A DNA stretch of 53,913 bases, taken from positions 1 to 53,913 of the forward strand of contig NZ_DASSES010000178.1 of assembly GCF_035695185.1 (NCBI RefSeq), written 5' to 3'. The notes below the pieces were generated by a model. The model was given only the letters and a program-made list of their open reading frames with translations. It made no database searches and was not told where the DNA came from. Below are positions 1-7,509 of the stretch, in pieces; position 1 is the stretch's first letter, and every line of letters starts with the position of its first letter. The translations under genes and the position numbers were made by a program. This DNA comes from Frateuria_A sp035695185 (GTDB lineage Bacteria; Pseudomonadota; Gammaproteobacteria; Xanthomonadales; Rhodanobacteraceae).

Positions 1-1114
1 GGCGCACGACTTCAACAACCTGCTGCAGGGCATCATCGGCTCGCTCGAAGTGGTCGAGATGCGCCTGGCCAGCGGTCGCCAGGACGTGGGTCGCTTCCTC
101 GGCAACGCGCTGGATTCGGCCAAGCGCGCCGCCACGCTCACCCACCGCCTGCTCGCCTTCGCGCGGCGCCAGCCGCTGGCGCCCAAGAGCGTGAGCCTGA
201 ACGAGCTGGTCGCGCAGATCGCCGAGCTGCTGCCGGCCACGCTCGGCGAGCGGGTCGAGCTCAAGCTCGAGCTGGCGCCCGCACTGGTGCCGGTGTTGTG
301 CGATCCCAACCTGCTGGAAAGCGCGATCCTCAACCTGGCGATCAACGCGCGCGACGCGATGCCCGACGGCGGCCGGCTGACCATCCGCACCGGCTCGGTG
401 CCGCCGGGCGAGGGGCCGCTGCGCCGGCCACACAGCCTGCGCGACGCACCCACGCTGCTGCTGCAGGTGATCGATACCGGCGCCGGCATGTCGCCGGAGG
501 TGCGTGCGCGCGCCTTCGACCCGTTTTTCACCACCAAACCGAAGGGTCGCGGCACCGGCCTGGGGCTGTCGATGATCCACGGCTTCGTCAGCCAGTCGCG
601 CGGTGCCATCGAACTGGACAGCGAGCCCGGGCGCGGCACCACCGTGTCGATCTACCTGCCCAGCGGCGAGCGGCGCAGCGTGCGCGCGCTGGAGGAGCGC
701 GGTAGCGGCGCGCGCTGGGAGCCGAGCGCCGGCGAGACCATCCTGCTGGTCGAGGACGAGGACGTGGTGCGCGACCTGGTCGCCGGCAAGCTGCGCGAAC
801 TGCGCTACCGCGTGCTGGAGGCGCGCGACGGCCACGCCGGGCTCGCCGTCATCGAGTCGACCGAGCAGATCGACCTGGTCGTCTCCGACATCGGCTTGCC
901 CGGCCTCACCGGTCTGCAGATGGTCGAGGTCGGGCGGCACCACCGGCCCGAGATGAAGGTGCTCTTCATGACCGGCTATGCCGAGACCATGCCGGAGGAC
1001 TGGACGCTGGACGCCCATACCGACCTGCTGACCAAGCCGTTCGAATTCGACGCGCTGGTGCAGCGCATGCGCGCGCTGCTGCCCGGCCCGCTGAAGCAGG
1101 CAAGCTCTCCGTAG
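1..1114 (+). CDS. Hybrid sensor histidine kinase with C-terminal receiver domain (5' end outside window)
   Basis: Only the last 370 codons are present; the frame is open from base 2 and begins in the middle of the H-box (AHDFNNLL), so the sensor part lies upstream of the window. The DHp helix is followed by a HATPase domain with an N-box (NLAINARDAMPDGG), a G1 box (DTGAGM), an F-box (DPFFTTK) and a G2 box (GTGLGLS). A receiver domain fills the last ~120 residues, with the acidic pocket (LVEDED), the phospho-acceptor Asp in VVSDIGLPG and the conserved Lys in LLTKPFEF. The product would autophosphorylate on the H-box His and could pass phosphate to its own receiver or to the NtrC-type regulator 1.8 kb downstream; that partnership is inferred from proximity only. 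The signal sensed cannot be told from this part. Confidence 0.9.
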   Translation, partial: AHDFNNLLQGIIGSLEVVEMRLASGRQDVGRFLGNALDSAKRAATLTHRLLAFARRQPLAPKSVSLNELVAQIAELLPATLGERVELKLELAPALVPVLCDPNLLESAILNLAINARDAMPDGGRLTIRTGSVPPGEGPLRRPHSLRDAPTLLLQVIDTGAGMSPEVRARAFDPFFTTKPKGRGTGLGLSMIHGFVSQSRGAIELDSEPGRGTTVSIYLPSGERRSVRALEERGSGARWEPSAGETILLVEDEDVVRDLVAGKLRELRYRVLEARDGHAGLAVIESTEQIDLVVSDIGLPGLTGLQMVEVGRHHRPEMKVLFMTGYAETMPEDWTLDAHTDLLTKPFEFDALVQRMRALLPGPLKQASSP

Positions 1115-1163
1115 GGCGTCCCCCGCACGGGCAGGCGCCCCACGCCCAACCGCCTGTAAAAAC

Positions 1164-1174
1164 TGCCGCGACCG
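1164..1174 (+). promoter_or_regulatory. Candidate upstream activator site for the sigma-54 promoter at 1231
   Basis: The 11-mer TGCCGCGACCG ends 58 bp before the -24 box and recurs exactly at 5184-5194, 79 bp before the KGG-gene sigma-54 promoter. Two GTAAAA-type direct repeats (1156-1166 and 1175-1185) flank it. NtrC-type activators bind sites at roughly such distances, but the sequence is not clearly palindromic. Weak inference. Confidence 0.3.
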
Positions 1175-1230
1175 GTAAAACCTGCAAGCATTTCCCGCAC
1201 GGCCGCGCTCGCCCGGGCTTGCGGGCAGGG

Positions 1231-1247
1231 TTGGCACGTCGCTTGTA
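1231..1247 (+). promoter_or_regulatory. Sigma-54 (RpoN) promoter upstream of the proline-rich gene
   Basis: TTGGCACGTCGCTTGTA matches the -24/-12 consensus TGGCACG-N4-TTGC at all positions except the last (GT instead of GC at -12). A start about 12 bp downstream, near 1258, would give a short leader with the GAGG ribosome site ahead of the ATG at 1282. Confidence 0.65.
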
Positions 1248-1281
1248 TGACCCGGGATGTCCCTCCTCCACGAGGCATCCC

Positions 1282-1554
1282 ATGCACCAGTTCCTGCCCT
1301 GCCCGCCGCTCGTCAATCCGATCCGCGTGCCGCGCATGCCGCCGCCAGGCTGCATGGTGCCGTCCAAGCCGGTCGGCGATCCCGAATCGCTCCCGCCCGA
1401 CCCCACCCCGCCACAGCCCTACGATCCGGGCGATCCGGTGCGCGCGCCCAGGCCGCGCGAGCCGGACCTGCCCGCGATCGACCCGCATGAGCCGGGCATC
1501 CCCGTGCCACGCATTGGCGAGCCGGGCATCCCGCTGTGCCGCTGGCTGAACTGA
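1282..1554 (+). CDS. Small proline-rich protein of unknown function
   Basis: 90 residues with a very high proline content and no signal peptide or membrane segment. The middle is Pro/Asp/Glu-rich (for example PPDPTPPQPYDPGDP). The C-terminal part carries a 10-residue tandem repeat in which EPGIP occurs twice; at the DNA level GAGCCGGGCATCCC recurs exactly with a 30-bp period (1489 and 1519). It ends in LCRWLN. The ATG at 1282 is chosen because CACGAGGCATCCC upstream offers a GAGG ribosome site. A sigma-54-type promoter lies just ahead and the BON-domain gene follows with its own sigma-54 promoter. I do not recognise the family. It is probably an extended, disordered polypeptide; no function is assigned. 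Confidence 0.6.
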   Translation: MHQFLPCPPLVNPIRVPRMPPPGCMVPSKPVGDPESLPPDPTPPQPYDPGDPVRAPRPREPDLPAIDPHEPGIPVPRIGEPGIPLCRWLN

Positions 1555-1562
1555 CGCAAAAC

Positions 1563-1579
1563 TTGGCACGGCCGCTGCA
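1563..1579 (+). promoter_or_regulatory. Sigma-54 (RpoN) promoter of the BON-domain gene
   Basis: TTGGCACGGCCGCTGCA has the invariant GG and GC dinucleotides at the correct spacing (TGGCACG, 4 bp, CTGC); one mismatch to TTGC. It sits 8 bp after the stop codon of the preceding gene and 34 bp ahead of the BON-gene ATG at 1614, with a T-rich stretch just downstream, as often seen at RpoN promoters. Confidence 0.75.
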
Positions 1580-1613
1580 AATTTTTCGCCGAACCTTCCC
1601 AGACGGAGTCCCC

Positions 1614-2702
1614 ATGAGCCGACACGACGACCGTTACGACGACCGCTCACGCTACCGCACCCGCGACGACCGCATTCGCGAGCGCAACCAGCGCGCTCCC
1701 TACGAAGCCGACCGCCAGGTCCGCACCTACGGCAGCGACGACGACTACGCCGCCGCGCACCCCTGGCAGGCGGCGCATCCGCGCAGCGACTTCGAGGGAA
1801 ACCGGCCGCCCGACTGGCGCGAACAGCCGGTTCGCTACGGCGGCGGCTACCGCGACGACGAGGAACTGTGGTCGCGCCCGCGGGGAACGCGCGGCGATGC
1901 CCGCTACGGCCTGGACACGGATGCGGAACGGCATTTCGTGGAGGGCTACCAGGACGAAGACAACCGCCACCGCGCGCACGGCTACGGCCGCCACGCCGAC
2001 ACCTGGCGGAACGAGCCGCGCCACGGCCAGAGCAACAGCGGCTACGACACCGCCCGCGCCTACGGCGAGGGCAACCGGCAGGACGATGCGCGCAGCGACC
2101 GCATGCACGCCAGCTGGACCCAGGAGCACGACTACGAAGGCCCGCGCTACGGTGCCGGGGAGCGGCGCGGCGGCCCCGGCAGGGGCGCGATGGGCAGCCA
2201 GTATGCGCATACCGATACTTACGGCGGCGCCGGCTTCCGCCAGCAGGGCAAACGCTACTGGTTCGACGAGGGCGACCAGCGCGGGCAGTTCCGCGGCACC
2301 CGGCCGCGCGGCTACGAACGAAGCGACGAACGCCTGCGTGAACTCGCCTGTGAGCACCTGACGGAGGCGGATCTGGACGCCAGCGACATCGAGGTCAAGG
2401 TGAGCCAGGGCACCGTCACGCTCGAGGGCAGCGTTCCTGCGCGCTGGATGAAGCACTCGGCGGAAGACATCATCGACGACCTCGGCGGGGTGCAGGACGT
2501 CCAGAACCACCTGCGCGTGCGCCGCGGCGACATCGGCACGGGTCCCCAGCAGTCTGCGGGGACAAGCGCCACCCCATCGCCAGGCAGCAGCACCGGCGCC
2601 GCGCCTGGTAGCGGATCGACGACCGCCGCCTCGAACACCGGCCCGGCGGAGGGTCTGGCCGGCCAGGGCAACGGCGATATCGGTGGACGCAGCAGGCACT
2701 GA
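1614..2702 (+). CDS. BON-domain protein with long disordered hydrophilic N-terminal region
   Basis: 362 residues. The first ~240 are low-complexity and rich in Arg, Asp, Tyr and Gly (RYDDRSRYRTRDDR-type runs), with no signal peptide. A single BON domain follows at roughly residues 242-300 (DERLRELACEHLTEADLDAS ... VSQGTVTLEGSVPARWMK ... VQDVQNHLRV), and the tail is Ser/Gly/Ala/Thr-rich. BON domains in OsmY-type proteins bind membranes or surfaces and are linked to osmotic stress; those are usually exported, whereas this one looks cytoplasmic. The ATG at 1614 follows GACGGAG at a normal spacing. The sigma-54 promoter at 1563 suggests activation by the NtrC-type regulator encoded next. The exact role is unknown. 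Confidence 0.8.
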   Translation: MSRHDDRYDDRSRYRTRDDRIRERNQRAPYEADRQVRTYGSDDDYAAAHPWQAAHPRSDFEGNRPPDWREQPVRYGGGYRDDEELWSRPRGTRGDARYGLDTDAERHFVEGYQDEDNRHRAHGYGRHADTWRNEPRHGQSNSGYDTARAYGEGNRQDDARSDRMHASWTQEHDYEGPRYGAGERRGGPGRGAMGSQYAHTDTYGGAGFRQQGKRYWFDEGDQRGQFRGTRPRGYERSDERLRELACEHLTEADLDASDIEVKVSQGTVTLEGSVPARWMKHSAEDIIDDLGGVQDVQNHLRVRRGDIGTGPQQSAGTSATPSPGSSTGAAPGSGSTTAASNTGPAEGLAGQGNGDIGGRSRH

Positions 2703-2939
2703 TCCGGCGCGGATGCAGGCACGCGTGCGGCATCGGCCACACGCGTGTCGGGCATCCCTTACAACTTGGAACATCTCTTCGACGCTACTTGCACTTCGCA
2801 TGCGGCATCGTCGGTTTCGTCCACGCCGACCTGCCGAGCGCTACACAGCGCCACTTGTCGCGGTGGATGCACGGGCGCACCAGCGACCCGCTCCCTCCAC
2901 GAGACAGCCTGGGGTCGATGACCCCTCCCCGGTGAAATT

Positions 2940-4280
<1,341 letters not shown>

Positions 4281-4281
4281 A

Positions 4282-4998
4282 ATGAACGCACGACCGGCCA
4301 GCTCAGCCATCACCCCCATCCCCCTCCCGCTGCCGACCACGTTGCAAGCGCTCGACGCCTCCTCCGCGGAGGAGGCGATCACCCGCCTGCTGCAACACGT
4401 GAGCCTGCAATGGCATGCCGAAGTCTGCCTGCTGGTGGCGCCACACCGGCCCAGCGGGCAGGGTCGCTATTGCTGGCAGTTGCCGGCGCCACCGGTCTCG
4501 CGGCGCGAGGCGCGCGCGCTGGCCGGGCAGGTCGCCGCGCAATCGCTGCGTTCGGCGCTCACCGTCGAGCGTAGCGATGCACGCGAGCGCGCCGGCAGCC
4601 CGCGCCTGCGCGCGATCGCCCTGCCATGCCGCCGCGCGCGCCGCCCCGCCGCCGCGCTCGGGCTGGCGCTGTATCGCCCGCGCATGCTCGATGCCGAGGA
4701 ACGCGCCGCGCTGGCCCACGTCGGCGCCTGGCTGGCGGTGCTGCTGCAACGCGAACGGCGCGAAGCCGTCGAACAGGAACAGAGCGCCGACCCGGTGCCC
4801 GTCGTGGACGCCATCAACAACGCGCTCAACGTCATCCTGATGCGCACCGACCTGGCGGCGCTCATGCTCGAGCGCAAGGAACACGCCGGCGTGCTCGCCG
4901 TGCTCAACCAGATCGGCAGCGGCTGCCTGCGCTGTGCCGAACTCGCCCGCGGCCTGCTCGCGGACCCGCGCCCGCTGCGTCGCTCCGAGCTCAACTGA
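4282..4998 (+). CDS. GAF-like protein with a degenerate histidine-kinase dimerisation helix
   Basis: 238 residues; the ATG lies one base after the stop of the NtrC-type gene, so the two are probably translated together. Residues about 25-160 look like a GAF-type sensor fold (hydrophobic alternation, then a long helix LAHVGAWLAVLLQRERR). The last ~65 residues resemble the two-helix DHp region of the hybrid kinases: VVDAINNALNVIL aligns with the H-box AHDFNNLLQGIIG of the kinase at the window start, which places Asp176 where the phospho-acceptor His should be. No HATPase domain follows. The product is therefore unlikely to be a kinase. It may dimerise with the true kinase or modulate the regulator; this is inference from position and partial similarity. 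Confidence 0.6.
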   Translation: MNARPASSAITPIPLPLPTTLQALDASSAEEAITRLLQHVSLQWHAEVCLLVAPHRPSGQGRYCWQLPAPPVSRREARALAGQVAAQSLRSALTVERSDARERAGSPRLRAIALPCRRARRPAAALGLALYRPRMLDAEERAALAHVGAWLAVLLQRERREAVEQEQSADPVPVVDAINNALNVILMRTDLAALMLERKEHAGVLAVLNQIGSGCLRCAELARGLLADPRPLRRSELN

Positions 4999-5183
4999 CC
5001 TGCACGGATCTTGCGCTCCTGCCGCAGGGACCGGCCCCTGGCGGGACGCCGGCAGCCCCGGGATGAAGACGCTGGCGACGCAACGTTTGCACCGCCGCCA
5101 CGCAACGTCTAGCCCCATTCCACGCGGTCGTCACCGCACCTAGCTGCCCACCTCGGCAACTTTTCCAAGCGGCTTTGTAGTTT

Positions 5184-5194
5184 TGCCGCGACCG
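5184..5194 (+). promoter_or_regulatory. Candidate upstream activator site for the KGG-gene promoter
   Basis: TGCCGCGACCG is an exact copy of the 11-mer at 1164-1174 and lies 79 bp before the -24 box at 5273. The shared position relative to two RpoN-type promoters is the only argument; a palindrome is not evident. Confidence 0.3.
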
Positions 5195-5271
5195 CTTGCG
5201 AGCAGGCGCGACAGCACCCTACCTGTCGACGACGTTGGCCGCGGAACGGCGGCGTTCGGCGCACTTCCAGA

Positions 5272-5288
5272 CTGGCATGGATGTTGCC
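5272..5288 (+). promoter_or_regulatory. Sigma-54 (RpoN) promoter of the KGG-repeat gene
   Basis: CTGGCATGGATGTTGCC matches TGGCACG-N4-TTGC with one change (T for C in the -24 element) and keeps the invariant GG and GC at the right distance. It lies 87 bp ahead of the ATG at 5376 and could also serve the DUF4142 and metallothionein genes behind it. Confidence 0.65.
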
Positions 5289-5375
5289 ACCGCACGGCAG
5301 CCGCCGCGCAACGCGGCGCGCCGTCGAGCCCCACTGCTCGACGTCCCCCCGAACGCACATGAAGAGAGCATCGAC

Positions 5376-5681
5376 ATGTCCAGCAAGAACCCAGGCAGCG
5401 GTACCAGCAAGCGCGGATTCGCCAGCATGGACGAGGAGCGCCAGCGGGAGATCGCCAGCGAGGGCGGTCGCGCGGCGCACGCCAGCGGCCATGCCCATCA
5501 GTTCACGTCCGAGGAAGCGCGCCGTGCCGGCCAGAAAGGCGGCGAGGCGGTGAGCGCCAACCGCGAACACATGGCCGCCATCGGCCGCAAGGGTGGCGAG
5601 GCCAGCCACGGCCGTCGCGGCGAGGGCGCGCAGCAGGCCAGGGCCAGCCGCCCGGCCCAGCGGAGCGAGGAAGAGGACTGA
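5376..5681 (+). CDS. KGG-repeat (con-10-like) stress protein
   Basis: 101 residues, strongly hydrophilic, with three copies of the KGG/GG stress motif: ASMDEERQREIASEGG (about 16-31), SEEARRAGQKGG (45-56) and REHMAAIGRKGG (63-74). This repeat is known from fungal con-10 and bacterial general-stress proteins such as E. coli YciG; the biochemical function is not established, but such proteins accumulate under desiccation, starvation or oxidative stress. The ATG at 5376 is chosen because AAGAGAG lies 8-14 bases upstream. The DUF4142 gene follows after 49 bases, and a sigma-54-type promoter precedes it, so it probably belongs to the local NtrC-type regulon. The acidic tail (SEEED) is ordinary for the family. 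Confidence 0.85.
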   Translation: MSSKNPGSGTSKRGFASMDEERQREIASEGGRAAHASGHAHQFTSEEARRAGQKGGEAVSANREHMAAIGRKGGEASHGRRGEGAQQARASRPAQRSEEED

Positions 5682-5730
5682 GCGACCGACGCCCGCGCAA
5701 GGCCCGCAAACCATCCACGAGGAAACCGAC

Positions 5731-6327
5731 ATGAACGCACGACGTATCGGTCGGATGCTCGGCACCTTGTTGCTGGCCGGTGTGTCCTGCGCGACGTTCG
5801 CGCAGGACACGGCCGGCCAGGGCGCCGGTGACCGCATGGGCCACGGCATGAGCCCGAGCAGCGAGCACGACGCCATGTTCATGCGCCACGCCGCCGCCGA
5901 CTCGCTCGCCGAGATCCGGCTCGGCCGCATCGCGCTGGACAAGTCGTCCTCGGCGCGGATCCGGCGGCTGGCGCAACGCATCATCGATGACCACACCAAG
6001 GCCAACAACCAGCTCATCAGCATCGCCCAGCGCAAGCAGGTCACCCTACCCACCGAGCCGATGCCGATGCAGAAGCAGGAGGCCGACCACCTGCGGACGC
6101 TCAGCGGCAGCGCATTCGACCGGGCCTATGCCGACAGCCTCGTCAAGGACCATCGCAAGGCGATAAAGATGTTCGGCATCGAGGGCCAGCGCGCCGCCGA
6201 CCCGGACCTGAAACAGTTCGCCCGCACCACCCTGCCGGTGCTCAAGCAGCATCTGCAGATGGCCCAGCAGGCCGCCAGCGGCAAGGGTTCGATGAGCCTG
6301 CCGGTGTCGGCCAGAAGCACGCCCTGA
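5731..6327 (+). CDS. DUF4142 domain exported protein
   Basis: 198 residues. An N-terminal signal peptide (MNARRIGRML, a hydrophobic stretch, cleavage after ATFA) points to the periplasm. The mature part has the helical, ferritin-like DUF4142 pattern: FMRHAAADSLAEIRLGRIAL, then LAQRIIDDHTKANNQLISIA, DRAYADSLVKDHRKAIKMF and a final LPVLKQHLQMAQ helix. The family is widespread in soil proteobacteria, often in stress-induced clusters, and its function is unknown. The ATG at 5731 has GAGGAAA eight bases upstream. It sits between the KGG gene and a metallothionein gene that begins three bases after its stop, so co-transcription with both is likely. Confidence 0.85.
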   Translation: MNARRIGRMLGTLLLAGVSCATFAQDTAGQGAGDRMGHGMSPSSEHDAMFMRHAAADSLAEIRLGRIALDKSSSARIRRLAQRIIDDHTKANNQLISIAQRKQVTLPTEPMPMQKQEADHLRTLSGSAFDRAYADSLVKDHRKAIKMFGIEGQRAADPDLKQFARTTLPVLKQHLQMAQQAASGKGSMSLPVSARSTP

Positions 6328-6330
6328 CCC

Positions 6331-6510
6331 ATGAACGCGACCGCCAGCCAACGCTGCGCCCATCCGGCCTGCCGCTGCAGCGTGCCCGTCGGCGACACCT
6401 ACTGTTCGGAACACTGCCGCCAGGCCGTGGACGAACCTGCCGAGGGTCCCTGCGGTTGCGGGCATGCCCCGTGCGAGCCAAGGAATCCGCCGGGGCAACC
6501 GCCGGCCTGA
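6331..6510 (+). CDS. Small bacterial metallothionein-like protein
   Basis: 59 residues. Eight Cys (9, 14, 16, 25, 29, 41, 43, 48) and three His (11, 28, 45) are arranged as CAHPACRC, then YCSEHC, then CGCGHAPC. This closely resembles the layout of SmtA-type metallothioneins of cyanobacteria and pseudomonads (CxxxxCxC, YCxxxC, GCxHxxC), which bind zinc, cadmium or copper through thiolate clusters. The start codon lies three bases after the DUF4142 stop, so translation is probably coupled. It may buffer zinc or other soft metals, or scavenge oxidants, under the same stress that induces the neighbouring genes. The tail after Cys48 is Pro-rich and has no ligands. The metal preference cannot be read from the sequence. 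Confidence 0.85.
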   Translation: MNATASQRCAHPACRCSVPVGDTYCSEHCRQAVDEPAEGPCGCGHAPCEPRNPPGQPPA

Positions 6511-6533
6511 CGGCGGACGGCAGCGGAATCCCC

Positions 6534-7391
6534 CTACGCGCCCGCGCCTGGCAGGGTGCGTCCCAGCCACGCCTCCAGGTCCGCCAGGACGTGGCCGCGC
6601 GCCGGTTCCGCCTCGTTGAACAGCTCGTGGAAGAGGGTCTCGTACACCCGGGTCGTGAGCTGGCCACTGGGCTGGGCGGCCGCCGCGAAGGCGCGGCTGC
6701 CGCGCGCATCCACCAGCCGGTCGGCGCCCGCCACCAACAGCAGCGTGGGTAGCGGCAACGATGCCGCCCGGGCGATGCAATGCCGCCCGCTCTCGAAGAT
6801 GAAGCGCGCCAGCCGCGGGGTGATCCAGCCCGAGCGCAGTGGATCGCTGCGATACGCCGCCACCACCGCCGACTCGTGCGACAGCGCCTCGAACGGCAGC
6901 CCGCTGCGCAAGGGAAGGTTCGGCAGCACGCGCACGAGCCGCGCGGCGAGCGCCTGCTCCCACGCCGGCGTCCAGGCGCGCAGCGCCGGCGAGGAAAGCA
7001 CCAGCGCGCGGGGGTCCACGCGCCGATCCAGTACCGCGCGCAGCGCGACCAGTCCGCCCATGCTGTGGCCCAGCAGCACCGGCGGCGCCGGCAGCCCGGC
7101 CGCGAACCGGGCGTGGACCTCGGCCAGGTCGTCGAGCAGTTCGAGCGGACGCGACAGCGCGCCGCGCCGGCCGGGGGAACGGCCGTGCCCGCGCTGGTCG
7201 TAGCTGCGTACCGCGTAGCCACGCGCGTTGAACCAGGCAGCCAGGCGGCCGTAGCGACCGGCATGTTCGCCCAGGCCATGCACGATCAGCACGCCGGCGC
7301 GGGCGTCGGCCAGTGGCCAGTCGTGCACGCACAGCCGGCGGCCATCGGCCAGGGCCAGCCAGTCGAACGTTCCCCCGCTTGCCTGCACCAT
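6534..7391 (-). CDS. Alpha/beta hydrolase, monoacylglycerol lipase-like
   Basis: 285 residues of the Hydrolase_4 (lysophospholipase/monoacylglycerol lipase) type. HGLGEHAGRY (38-47) is the oxyanion-hole region, GHSMG (108-112) is the nucleophile elbow with Ser110, and the later Asp (GADRLVD) and His (LFHELFNE) complete the triad. There is no signal peptide, so it is probably cytoplasmic. The ATG at 7391 is the first start that yields a full domain; upstream codons in the frame overlap the divergent helicase gene. The natural substrate is likely a mono-acyl lipid or another small ester. It converges on the metallothionein gene and diverges from lhr across 118 bases. Confidence 0.85.
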   Translation of the reverse strand: MVQASGGTFDWLALADGRRLCVHDWPLADARAGVLIVHGLGEHAGRYGRLAAWFNARGYAVRSYDQRGHGRSPGRRGALSRPLELLDDLAEVHARFAAGLPAPPVLLGHSMGGLVALRAVLDRRVDPRALVLSSPALRAWTPAWEQALAARLVRVLPNLPLRSGLPFEALSHESAVVAAYRSDPLRSGWITPRLARFIFESGRHCIARAASLPLPTLLLVAGADRLVDARGSRAFAAAAQPSGQLTTRVYETLFHELFNEAEPARGHVLADLEAWLGRTLPGAGA

Positions 7392-7509
7392 TGCGTCCAC
7401 GCCTTTTCCCCGCCGTTCCAACCCTAGCCCGCCGGCGACTTCCTGAACAGGCTCGAAGTATGAGACGGGCGCCCCTATATCATCGGGACACGCCGCACCC
7501 GCCGCCGCC

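Larger units (their letters stand above)
4999..5375. other. 377-bp intergenic region holding the KGG-gene control signals
   Basis: No gene is supported here. It contains the candidate activator site at 5184-5194 and the sigma-54-type promoter at 5272-5288; the rest shows nothing I can name. Confidence 0.6.

Noticed and set aside
2767..2781. TGGAAC-N5-TTCG as a fourth sigma-54 promoter ahead of the NtrC-type gene
   Set aside because: It lacks the GC dinucleotide at -12 and has a mismatch in the -24 box; too weak to claim.
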